A stretch of 64,000 nucleotides of DNA from positions 22,675-86,674 of the forward strand of contig CAYILR010000013.1 in the NCBI GenBank assembly GCA_964364175.1. The letters run 5' to 3'. The notes under the pieces were generated by a model. The model was not told the DNA's origin. It did not search any database and saw only the letters and a program-made list of their open reading frames with translations. The DNA is from CAYILR01 sp964364175 (lineage in GTDB: Bacteria; Bdellovibrionota; UBA1018). How positions within the stretch are numbered: position 1 is the stretch's first letter; each line of letters opens with the position of its first letter. The position numbers were made by a program, and so were the translations under genes. Shown piece after piece: positions 1 to 8,094 of this stretch.

Positions 1-1998
1 GATATCTCAGTCAACACAATGACCTTGGGAGGGCTAGCGGTCGCTATTGGCGAATTGGTGGATGATGCGATCGTTGATGTCGAAAACGTCTTTCGGCGAT
101 TGAGGGAGAACAAGAAACGTCCCGATCCGTTGCCGACTCTGCAAGTGATTTACAATGCTTCATCCGAAGTCAGAAACTCAATCGTATTTGCCACGATCAT
201 CGTTGTGTTGGTTTTCGTTCCGCTCTTTTACTTAAGTGGTATCGAAGGACGGCTATTCATCCCACTGGGCATTGCATATATCGTCTCCCTTCTTGCCTCG
301 CTTCTGGTGTCGCTGACGGTGACGCCGGTTTTGTGCTCCTTTCTTCTCAGCAAAGGCAAACTCATCGAAAATGAGGATGGGGCCTTGGTTCGTTTTCTAA
401 AGAAATGGGATACGAGGCTTCTCAACCGGGCACTGAACCATCCTCGAATTGTGATCGGCGCGGCGATAGTATTGCTTGTTGGCGCGCTTGCGCTGATTCC
501 TTTCATGGGAAAAGAATTTCTGCCTAAGTTCAACGAAGGCACGGCCACGGTGAATGTCATCGCGCAGCCGGGCATTTCGCTTGAGGAGAGCAATAAGCTC
601 GGGACTCAAGCCGAAAAACTGATCTTAAGTGTACCCGAAGTCAAATCCGTAGCCAGGCGCACCGGGCGTGCGGAACTGGATGAACATGCTGAGGGTGTCC
701 ATTACGGTGAGCTGGACGTGGATTTCAAACCCTCCCATCGTCCGCGTGAACTTGTGCTTGAGGAGATCAGGAAAAAACTCGATAGCATTCCCGGTATTTT
801 CTCGAACGTCGGACAACCGATCTCTCATCGCCTGGATCACCTGCTTTCTGGTGTAAGAGCGCAAATCGCGATCAAGCTCTTTGGGCCGGACCTCACTGTT
901 CTCCGGAGCAAAGCCGCCGAAATTCATCGAGCGATCCAAGGCACCCCAGGGCTTGTGGACCTTCAAGTCGAGCAACAGGTTCTTGTTCCTCAAGTGAAGA
1001 TTCAACTTCTGAGGGAGGAGGCCGCGAAGTACGCTATCATCTTGGGCGATCTTGCTTCGATGCTTGAGATGGCGCTGAATGGCGAAGTCGTCGCACAGGT
1101 TCTTGAGAATCAGCGGATATTCAATGTGTTCATGCGTTTTGATGATCAGTCCCGCTCGAACATTGAGCTCATGAAGAGAACCACGATCAAGATCATGCCC
1201 GATGGCACACGAATTCCTCTTGAAAAAGTAGCGGATGTTTTTGAGTCCACGGGGCCGAACATCATCAATCGCGAAAATGTTCAGCGCAGGATCGTGGTTC
1301 AGGCTAATTCGGCGGGAAGAGATTTAGATAGCCTCGTTCGAGATGTGAAAACGAAAATTGGCGAGAAGGTGAAGCTACCGGATGGGTACTACATCGAGCT
1401 CGGCGGTCAGTTTGAGAGCCAGCAGAAGGCTTCTCGCCTGATCCTTCTTCTCGGAACTCTCTCGCTCTTGGGTATTTTCATGGTTCTCTATGGGCACTTC
1501 AAATCAAGCTTCATCGCTTTCCAGGTCATGCTCAATATCCCGATGGCGCTCATTGGTAGCTTGATCGCGATTTTTTTCTCGGATCGTATTTTCTCAGTGG
1601 CGACCCTTGTGGCGTTTATCACCTTGAGCGGGATCGCAAGCCGAAATGGGATCATGATGATTTCCCACTATTTGCATCTCATGAAGTTTGAAGGAGAGAA
1701 GTTTAGCAAGGAAATGGTGATTCGTGGCTCTCTTGAGCGCCTGGTGCCGGTGCTCATGACTGCTCTGACCGCAGCTCTTGCACTGGTTCCGCTCGTGCTT
1801 TCGAAAGGGCAACCTGGAAAGGAAATCCTGCATCCAGTAGCCGTCGTGATTGTCGGTGGTTTATTTAGCTCAACTCTTCTGGATATGGTGCTCACGCCAA
1901 TCGTCTTCTTCCACTTTGGAAGGAAATCAGCTGAAAAAGCGATCGGGTTTTCAAAGACAGTTTTAATCAACACAAATGAAGGAGGTCATAACGTATGA
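1..1998 (+). CDS. Heavy-metal efflux RND pump, CusA/CzcA family (5'-truncated)
   Basis: Inner-membrane proton-driven pump that exports metal cations through a tripartite RND complex. The frame is open from base 1, so the gene begins upstream; 665 residues are visible, against about 1040 in the family, so roughly the first 375 are missing. The visible part starts in transmembrane helix 4 with the acidic proton-relay segment GELVDDAIVDVEN, then has the second periplasmic porter half (DEHAEGVH, RAQIAIKLFGPDL) and the last transmembrane bundle (ASRNGIMMISHY). Metal specificity cannot be told from this half. The stop overlaps the next ATG by 4 bases, so the next gene is coupled to it. Confidence 0.92.
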   Translation, partial: DISVNTMTLGGLAVAIGELVDDAIVDVENVFRRLRENKKRPDPLPTLQVIYNASSEVRNSIVFATIIVVLVFVPLFYLSGIEGRLFIPLGIAYIVSLLASLLVSLTVTPVLCSFLLSKGKLIENEDGALVRFLKKWDTRLLNRALNHPRIVIGAAIVLLVGALALIPFMGKEFLPKFNEGTATVNVIAQPGISLEESNKLGTQAEKLILSVPEVKSVARRTGRAELDEHAEGVHYGELDVDFKPSHRPRELVLEEIRKKLDSIPGIFSNVGQPISHRLDHLLSGVRAQIAIKLFGPDLTVLRSKAAEIHRAIQGTPGLVDLQVEQQVLVPQVKIQLLREEAAKYAIILGDLASMLEMALNGEVVAQVLENQRIFNVFMRFDDQSRSNIELMKRTTIKIMPDGTRIPLEKVADVFESTGPNIINRENVQRRIVVQANSAGRDLDSLVRDVKTKIGEKVKLPDGYYIELGGQFESQQKASRLILLLGTLSLLGIFMVLYGHFKSSFIAFQVMLNIPMALIGSLIAIFFSDRIFSVATLVAFITLSGIASRNGIMMISHYLHLMKFEGEKFSKEMVIRGSLERLVPVLMTALTAALALVPLVLSKGQPGKEILHPVAVVIVGGLFSSTLLDMVLTPIVFFHFGRKSAEKAIGFSKTVLINTNEGGHNV

Positions 1999-2381
1999 AA
2001 AGTATTTTTCTTATTCTCATGGTTACATTGGGCTATGCTCACGAGGGTCATGACAAAATGCCTGGCGCGGTACAAGCCCCACACGGTGGTACGGTCAAGG
2101 GTACAAGTCAGCTCTACATCGAGCTGGTGAATGAGGCGTCCGGGATCAAGCTCTATCCACTGACGCATGAAATGGCGCCAGTGGCTCCGAAAGAAGTAAC
2201 GATTGTGGCGACGGTGCAGGCGCCCAAGAAGAAAAAGGAAGCTGTCAAATTCACGGTTGCTGATGATCACTACGAGGCAAAGGTGGATGCCAAAGGCGCG
2301 TACCGATATACGCTCGAACTCACAACGACTTACAAAGGAAAGAAAGAAAAGGTCGTTTTCCAAGTCGAGCCACAAAGCTAA
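1995..2381 (+). CDS. Small exported metal-efflux-associated protein
   Basis: Protein of 128 residues with a short signal peptide (MKSIFLILMVTLGYA) followed at once by a histidine-containing segment, HEGHDKMPG, and a second one, APHGG, at about residue 33. Such His/Met-bearing periplasmic proteins are common beside copper/silver and cobalt/zinc RND pumps, where they may hold or deliver metal; that role is inferred from context. The rest is predicted beta-rich and lysine-rich. It starts at the ATG that overlaps the pump's TGA (ATGA), with GGAGG 8-14 bases upstream. The TolC-like gene follows after 9 bases, so all three should be one transcript. Confidence 0.8.
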   Translation: MKSIFLILMVTLGYAHEGHDKMPGAVQAPHGGTVKGTSQLYIELVNEASGIKLYPLTHEMAPVAPKEVTIVATVQAPKKKKEAVKFTVADDHYEAKVDAKGAYRYTLELTTTYKGKKEKVVFQVEPQS

Positions 2382-2390
2382 AGGTAAAGA

Positions 2391-3677
2391 ATGAAGCGAT
2401 TCCTTCGTCTTCCTCTCAATTTTGTTTTTTTTACCAGTGGTCTAGCTCTCGTAGGGCTTGCCGGATCGCTTGTGGTTGCGGCAGGCCCCACTCAACTCGA
2501 CTTTGAGGATATACCGAAGCTGATTCGAGAGAAGAACGGAAACGTCGAGGGAGCGCGTCTCAGTGTAGAATCGCAGGAGAAGAGAACCGGCTACTTATTT
2601 CGCTCTTATTTGCCGACTCTGAGGGCTGAAGTGGGAAGAGAGACGTTTCGCTCCAATCCGCTAGGAGTGAAGAGTCAGCCTTTTGGGGGCGTTGAGACAA
2701 GAATCAATCTTTTTCGGGGTGGACGGGATGCCATTGAGGAGGCGATTCGCAACGGACGGGTTCAGGTCTCTTACGCTGAAAAGCAACAGACGTTCTTTGA
2801 AGAGCTCATCCGTGCCCGGAAAGCATATTGGATCACGGTCTATCAAAAAGAAGTACTTCAGATCCTTCGGGAGGCTCTTGATCTCAACACCAAGAATCGG
2901 AGCGCGGCTGAAAAGCGGATTCGTTCGGGCATTGCTACTGAAACGGATCGTATCGAGTTTGAGATCAATCGCGTTCAGCTTGAGCAGGATGCGGCGCGGG
3001 TGGAACTGGGTCTTGCAAATGCTGAGCGGGATTTGAGCGCCATTCTGGGTATGTCGCCCGATACGCGGTTTGAAACGTTATCTCAGGCTCCTCATGAGCA
3101 TTTTGACGACTTGCTCGCCCTTCAGACTGATTTCAATGCGCACCGAGACGTGGTTCAATTTCGGGCGAGTGGAGCGATATTTGAACAGCAAAAGCGCCAG
3201 CTCAATCGCTGGTGGACGCCATCGGTGGATATTTTTGGCGGATATTTCTTGTTTACCCAAAGAGAGCGCGATCCAGGGCTTCTCGCAGATCGCTTCGAGA
3301 CTGTCGGTGGAGTGAGACTGACTCTCGAACTTTTTGATGGTCTACAATCCAGAGTGGACGGGAGTGCCTCGCAGTTACAAGCCGACGCTCTGGATAGCCG
3401 AGCAAGCCAGCGTCGATTGGAACTTGAAGCGAGTCTTCAGTCGGCAAAAGCAGAACTGAAACTGAACCATGATCTCATTCATGCCGGCGAGAAAAACCTT
3501 GAGCTTGGGAAAGACTACTTCACGCGAAGCCTGGGTGAATACGCCCGCGGACTGAAGAACTCCCCGGACGTTCTGGGTGCAACCCAGAAGTATGTTGAGT
3601 ATAAAAGGCGGTATGCGGAACTCAGGCGAGACTATCACCTGGCCCACGCTGAGCTGCTTGCAGTGATCGGAAAGTAG
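2391..3677 (+). CDS. TolC-family outer-membrane efflux channel
   Basis: Outer-membrane factor expected to complete the RND pump encoded just upstream. The 428-residue length fits the CusC/CzcC family. It has a signal peptide of about 31 residues ending near VVAAG, and two outer-membrane-efflux repeats rich in long amphipathic helices. The C-terminal part carries the usual pattern of helix, then YVEYKRRYAELRRDYHLAHA, near the end. A membrane fusion protein gene is not present between pump and channel and may lie before the window. A strong hairpin overlapping the stop codon ends the operon. Confidence 0.85.
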   Translation: MKRFLRLPLNFVFFTSGLALVGLAGSLVVAAGPTQLDFEDIPKLIREKNGNVEGARLSVESQEKRTGYLFRSYLPTLRAEVGRETFRSNPLGVKSQPFGGVETRINLFRGGRDAIEEAIRNGRVQVSYAEKQQTFFEELIRARKAYWITVYQKEVLQILREALDLNTKNRSAAEKRIRSGIATETDRIEFEINRVQLEQDAARVELGLANAERDLSAILGMSPDTRFETLSQAPHEHFDDLLALQTDFNAHRDVVQFRASGAIFEQQKRQLNRWWTPSVDIFGGYFLFTQRERDPGLLADRFETVGGVRLTLELFDGLQSRVDGSASQLQADALDSRASQRRLELEASLQSAKAELKLNHDLIHAGEKNLELGKDYFTRSLGEYARGLKNSPDVLGATQKYVEYKRRYAELRRDYHLAHAELLAVIGK

Positions 3678-3726
3678 GAGAGTGAGCAGAGGCCAGCCCA
3701 AAATCAGGCCCTCTCTGCTCACTCCT
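3676..3726. terminator. Bidirectional terminator hairpin
   Basis: Between the convergent TolC-like and Hsp20 genes lies an inverted repeat. The left arm (3676-3694, aggagagtgagcagaggcc) pairs with the right arm (3707-3726) except for a small bulge, with a 12-base A/C-rich loop. The stem overlaps or touches both stop codons, so it can serve both strands. A long T-tract is lacking on the + side. Confidence 0.75.
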
Positions 3727-3731
3727 AGCTT

Positions 3732-4202
3732 CTATTTAATCGTGATTTGCCGGACGGAACCTCCCGCTGTTTTAAGCAGGTTGACCGACAAAACCCCGTT
3801 ATCATAACGGGCCTCCACTTTTTCGGGATCCACGGTTTGAGGAAGTGTGAATGACCTCATGAATGAGCCGTAGTACAGCTCGGAAAAGTGGCTTTTCTTG
3901 TCTTTGTCTTCCTCCTTTCTTTCTTCTTTTCGTTCACCAGAGACCGTCAGTTGATTTTCGTGTAGATCAATTTTGATCTGATCTTTACTCATTCCTGGCA
4001 GATCGAATTTCAATTGATAACCCGACTTGTTCTCTGTGATTTCGCACGAAGGACTCGTCGTGTAGTTTGCGACCGCCCCCGGCTTAGCAGCCGTTCGCCA
4101 ACCCGCCCAATCATCAAAAAGGCGATCAATGGTGCGTTGAAACTGTCCAATATCCCTCGATGGACTCAACATGTTTCCTCTCCAAAAATCTAAGTTGCTC
4201 AT
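3732..4202 (-). CDS. Small heat-shock protein, Hsp20/alpha-crystallin family
   Basis: ATP-independent holdase chaperone that binds unfolding proteins in the cytoplasm. The 156 residues fit the family: a short variable N-terminus, an alpha-crystallin domain at about 45-145 with the conserved NGVLSVNL turn, and a C-terminal I-x-I anchor (ITI) in the final residues. The start chosen is the ATG at 4202 because AGGAGG lies 8 bases upstream; an ATG two codons earlier is too close to that site and a longer frame to 4274 adds non-homologous residues. Two small palindromes in the leader (around 4230-4252) could be structural, but I cannot assign a thermosensor. Confidence 0.93.
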   Translation of the reverse strand: MSNLDFWRGNMLSPSRDIGQFQRTIDRLFDDWAGWRTAAKPGAVANYTTSPSCEITENKSGYQLKFDLPGMSKDQIKIDLHENQLTVSGERKEERKEEDKDKKSHFSELYYGSFMRSFTLPQTVDPEKVEARYDNGVLSVNLLKTAGGSVRQITIK

Positions 4203-4459
4203 AATCATTTCCTCCTCTGATTTTCTAATGGTTCTGAACCAGTCTGACCTGGTAAAGAGCAAGTCTGATGCCAAGCTGTTTCCAGATTAAAATGGCTATT
4301 ATGCTGTGATATGAAAAAAGAGCGACATTCTGCCCTCAATGAAGTGAGCGGATGCGACAAAATGGCTCAATGGCTGAAAAGTATTCTTTGAAGAAATCTC
4401 CCTGTAATTATTACCCTAATGTCTTATATAAATAAAACAAGTGTGCTACACGGCGCGTG

Positions 4460-5614
4460 ATGAAATCAAGTGTGTGGTATTCATTTAGGCTGGTTCTTGC
4501 CGTCGTTTTCGGCCTGGGCACATTGCTCTCGCAAGCCTGTGCATCCTTAGGTTGCGAAAAATTTCTCATTCCTGCAGATACGATTATTCAGAAGCGAACT
4601 CTGGATCAGATTCAGGAGCTGCGGGTGGGGACCTACAACGTCGAAAATTTCTTTTTGTATCAAGGCCGTCATGAATATACCCAGGACGGTTCATTGGTGC
4701 GCGTCACTGGCCCTTCTCCGAAGCCCGATCACAAGGTTTTAGGGGTAGCGCAAGCATTGCTCGATTTGGATTTGGATATTGTTGTTTTGCAAGAAGTCGA
4801 AAGCATCGAAGGCTCAGATGAGCTGATTTCTAAATACCTGGGTGGGCAATACATCCCGATTCTGGTGAAGGGGAATGACCATAAGAGGGATATCAACATC
4901 GGTTTTCTCGTGAAAAAGGACTTGCCGTTCACCATCGAAAATCACAGTTTTCGGGCAGAAATCGGGATCGATCCTTTGCGCCCGGAGAGAAAAGATTTTC
5001 GAGTATTTTCTAGAGATCTGCCTGTTCTGGTATTTCGGCAAGCAGGAGCCGCTCGGGATGCCCCTCCCTGGTTCATTGTCATCGGTGGGCACTATAAGTC
5101 CAAACGACCGATCAAAGGTCAGGATGGGCGCGTCTCGGATCGTGAGTCCAGTGTGATGCGGACGGTACAGTTTGAGAAAACAGCTGAAATCGTCGAGCGA
5201 TATCGCGATGAGTACGGGAGTGACTTGCCGATTATTTTAGCAGGCGATTTTAACGGAGATGTGAACAGGGACCCCGAGATTCTGCCCTCCATTCAAAAGG
5301 CAGGGCTTGCAAACTCATTCGATCTCTTGCCACAGCCGCTTTCGGAGCTGGATCGAATGACTCATATTTTTTTCCCTGGTCGGGGTGAGACGCCCCAGCG
5401 ACATCAGATGGATGCGATTTTTGTTTCGAAGGAGCTTCAGGGAGATGTCGCCGATGCGGGTGTCTATCGTTACAAGAAGCAGTCTGGCAAGCCGGTCCCA
5501 TTGCCTGAGAACAAGCACCAGCGTGATCGGAATCCATCGGATCATTGGCCGGCCTGGGCTACGATTAAAATGGATGCGATCCGAGCACGAATTAATCAAT
5601 TTTTAACACAATAA
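4460..5614 (+). CDS. Exported endonuclease/exonuclease/phosphatase-family protein
   Basis: Metal-dependent phosphoesterase fold shared by DNase I, exonuclease III and inositol phosphatases. The family motifs appear in order: VGTYNVENFF, VVLQEVES (metal-binding Glu), GGHYKSK, LAGDFNGD (catalytic Asp/Asn), MDAIFVSK, and SDHWPAWA (terminal Asp-His). A hydrophobic N-terminus of about 30 residues ending at SQACA suggests export, possibly as a lipoprotein, although the lipobox is imperfect. The substrate could be extracellular DNA or another phosphodiester; sequence alone does not decide. The start is the ATG at 4460; a GTG codon immediately precedes it. Upstream AT-rich DNA with TATATAAAT near 4427 may be its promoter. 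Confidence 0.85.
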   Translation: MKSSVWYSFRLVLAVVFGLGTLLSQACASLGCEKFLIPADTIIQKRTLDQIQELRVGTYNVENFFLYQGRHEYTQDGSLVRVTGPSPKPDHKVLGVAQALLDLDLDIVVLQEVESIEGSDELISKYLGGQYIPILVKGNDHKRDINIGFLVKKDLPFTIENHSFRAEIGIDPLRPERKDFRVFSRDLPVLVFRQAGAARDAPPWFIVIGGHYKSKRPIKGQDGRVSDRESSVMRTVQFEKTAEIVERYRDEYGSDLPIILAGDFNGDVNRDPEILPSIQKAGLANSFDLLPQPLSELDRMTHIFFPGRGETPQRHQMDAIFVSKELQGDVADAGVYRYKKQSGKPVPLPENKHQRDRNPSDHWPAWATIKMDAIRARINQFLTQ

Positions 5615-5656
5615 ATAAATTACATTTTATATATTTATGTATTATACATTCGGCCC

Positions 5657-6808
5657 ATGCTTCAATTTTTAATTCCAGGCATCCGTTCCCTGTGGAATAA
5701 GCCTAAAAATCAGATTCCTGCACTCGATGGGCTCAGGTCGTTGGCGATCTTATTGGTGATTGGCACCCATTCTACTGCTGCTTTCACCGGGATGGGCGGG
5801 ACCCCCAGCTTTTTGAGCCAGTTCCGCCTGCTCACGGGTGGATGGGTAGGGGTTGATTTATTCTTTATTTTAAGTGGATTTTTTATTGGCAAACAGCTCT
5901 GGCAGGAGGTTGCCCACTCAGGCACGGTGAATTTCAAGCAGTTCATCTTGCGCCGGGGACTCAGGATTTGGCCACTCTATTTTGCTGTTCTTTTTATTAC
6001 GGTTGGATTTTTTTTGGTCATGGGGAAGGATTCCCGCCCGCTTTGGCCGGAACTATTCTTCCTTTCCAACTATTTTGGCGTTCACTACATCGGAGGGAGC
6101 TGGTCCCTAGCTACCGAGGAGCAGTTTTATATCGCAATTCCATTGATTTTGCTGGGTCTGAGCCGTCTCACGGGTTCGCTGCGGGTCATGCGCTGGGTGA
6201 TGATCGGGGTTTTGGCAGGATTGCCGTTGATCCGTGCGCTGGTTGTAGCTCGGCTGGGGGCTGTTGATTGGTCGGATGTGCATCGGGTGATTTCAACTCT
6301 GTATGAGCCGATTCACACTCACAGCGATCCTTTGATTTTCGGCATGATCCTTTCAAATATTATGACTGATTCCAAGGCTCGTGAATGGTATTCTCGCAAC
6401 CCCTCTTGGGCGATTTTCATCGGGCTGTCTGTTTTCGGGGTTATTTTGCGAAAACTGAATTTGCTGGTTTTTGAATACACATTCCTGGCGTTGATGTTTG
6501 GTGGATTGGCTTGGTATTCACTCCAGGCGACAGCTCAGAATCTGCTGGTGAAAGTCATGTCTTGGAGAGGGTTCTATCTGATTTCCAAGCTCTCTTTTGG
6601 AATGTATTTGATGCATCAATATGCCATGGATTTCATCGGTGAGCAGACCTTGGCTCTTTTGCCCGGAACTCACCCAGCGTTGCAATTTGCGGTCTTTAGC
6701 TTGGCTAATTTGGCAGTCGCCATGGGTTCTGCTGCCCTTGGATTTGTGGTGGTCGAACATCCGTTTCTGAGACTTCGCGGCAGGCTGGGTTTCGGGGCTG
6801 TTCATTGA
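5657..6808 (+). CDS. Acyltransferase 3 family integral membrane protein (OafA/YrhL-like)
   Basis: Multipass inner-membrane O-acyltransferase that typically adds acetyl or other acyl groups to cell-surface polysaccharides or lipids. The N-terminal signature is ALDGLRSLAILLVIGTHS at about residues 22-39, with the conserved His in the first helix. GVDLFFILSGFFIG and GGSWSLATEEQFY follow, all typical of the family. About ten hydrophobic segments fill the 383 residues. It lies between the phosphoesterase gene and a metal-efflux pair with no close coupling, so its substrate is not indicated by context. Confidence 0.88.
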   Translation: MLQFLIPGIRSLWNKPKNQIPALDGLRSLAILLVIGTHSTAAFTGMGGTPSFLSQFRLLTGGWVGVDLFFILSGFFIGKQLWQEVAHSGTVNFKQFILRRGLRIWPLYFAVLFITVGFFLVMGKDSRPLWPELFFLSNYFGVHYIGGSWSLATEEQFYIAIPLILLGLSRLTGSLRVMRWVMIGVLAGLPLIRALVVARLGAVDWSDVHRVISTLYEPIHTHSDPLIFGMILSNIMTDSKAREWYSRNPSWAIFIGLSVFGVILRKLNLLVFEYTFLALMFGGLAWYSLQATAQNLLVKVMSWRGFYLISKLSFGMYLMHQYAMDFIGEQTLALLPGTHPALQFAVFSLANLAVAMGSAALGFVVVEHPFLRLRGRLGFGAVH

Positions 6809-6855
6809 TTCATTCGCTTTGACTTTCGGCACCAGTATTGCAACCATCCTGACCT

Positions 6856-8079
6856 GTGAACGTACTGCTGATCCCATTTTGGATTTTAGCTCTTTCAACG
6901 AGTGGCTTCGCCGCCACACAAGTATTTTCTCTCGCAGAACTCCAGAAGCGCGCACTAGAAAATTCAAATTTAATCCGCTCCAAGCTGGCCCATGTTCAGG
7001 CAGAAGAGGCTTTGGCTCAGCAAAGCGGAGTGTACAGTAATCCAAGTTTGAATATTCAGGGTGGAACGATGAAGAGCGGTGGCAGCTCGGGTCCTCTTCT
7101 GGATGTGACGCTGGGGCAAACCATCCCATTTCCTGGGAAAAAAAGCCTCATGGAGCGCATCAATGAGTTGAAAACACATATTGCGGATTCTGATCACCAG
7201 CAGACGCGGCTGCTGGTTCAACATGCTGTGACACTTTCAGCACTCCGGCTGGCGGTACTGCGGGAGCTTTCCAAGCACAGCTTGGAAAGACAGTCGCGCT
7301 TCAAGTTGATTTTGGGCTATCTGAAAAGCCACCCGCAGGCTTCCCCTTCTCAAAAAATCGAATCGGGGTTGATTGAGAATCAAATCCGGATTTTAGAAAA
7401 GGGAATTTTGGAGCTGAATCAGGATCGCTTGATTGCGATGAGTGAATTGGGTTTTTTCGTCCAGATGGAGACCCCTCCCGAGGTTCAGTTTGAATGGATA
7501 TCCCGAGCGCGACTTCCTGTGAAATCCGAACTTGAGAAACAGATTTTTGGTGCGAGCTATCTCTGGAAAAAGAAAGAAAAAGAGGTGGAAGCCGCAGCGG
7601 TCGAGCTCAAGCTGGCCAAGCTGTCCTATCTGCCTGATTTTGGATTGGCAGTGAATTACCGACAGGAACGCGTGTTGCCACCCAATCATTTTTATTCGGG
7701 TGGGTTGACCGTATCGATTCCATTGTGGGATCACGGACAGCACGTGGTCCCTGCGGCTCAGGCTAAACTAGTGTCAGAGGAGAGCGCGCAAAGTTTTGCC
7801 CGCTCACAACTTTCTCAAGAGTTAGAGGAAGCCTGGATTCGAGTCAACAGCACGCAGCAGGTTTTGGAGTTGTTTCCTCTGAAACTCGTGCTGGATTCGG
7901 AGAAAAAATTTGAGCAGGCTGAGACTGAGTTCAAGCGAGGCCGGATCGGTACCGCTGTATTCCTTCAAACCGATGCACAAATTCATGAAACTCTGGACAC
8001 GATTTATCAAACCCAAATACAGCTGGTTCAAAACCTGAGTCGTCTTTTGCTCCTGGCAAGTCGACCGCTGGAGTGGTGA
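6856..8079 (+). CDS. TolC-family outer-membrane efflux channel
   Basis: Outer-membrane channel of 407 residues with a signal peptide of about 18 residues (ends GFAATQ) and the helix-rich organisation of CzcC/CusC-type factors. The repeated N-terminal segment SLAELQKRALENSNLI and the barrel-turn segment VSIPLWDHGQ are characteristic. The start is a GTG, the only start that leaves a signal peptide intact. The downstream RND pump begins 15 bases after the stop, so the two are an operon. No membrane fusion protein is encoded with them. Confidence 0.85.
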   Translation: MNVLLIPFWILALSTSGFAATQVFSLAELQKRALENSNLIRSKLAHVQAEEALAQQSGVYSNPSLNIQGGTMKSGGSSGPLLDVTLGQTIPFPGKKSLMERINELKTHIADSDHQQTRLLVQHAVTLSALRLAVLRELSKHSLERQSRFKLILGYLKSHPQASPSQKIESGLIENQIRILEKGILELNQDRLIAMSELGFFVQMETPPEVQFEWISRARLPVKSELEKQIFGASYLWKKKEKEVEAAAVELKLAKLSYLPDFGLAVNYRQERVLPPNHFYSGGLTVSIPLWDHGQHVVPAAQAKLVSEESAQSFARSQLSQELEEAWIRVNSTQQVLELFPLKLVLDSEKKFEQAETEFKRGRIGTAVFLQTDAQIHETLDTIYQTQIQLVQNLSRLLLLASRPLEW

Positions 8080-8094
8080 GAAAGGAAGTCCTCG

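Noticed and set aside
4203..4260. RNA thermometer in the Hsp20 leader
   Set aside because: Two small palindromes are present but neither clearly pairs with the ribosome site, so the claim cannot be supported.
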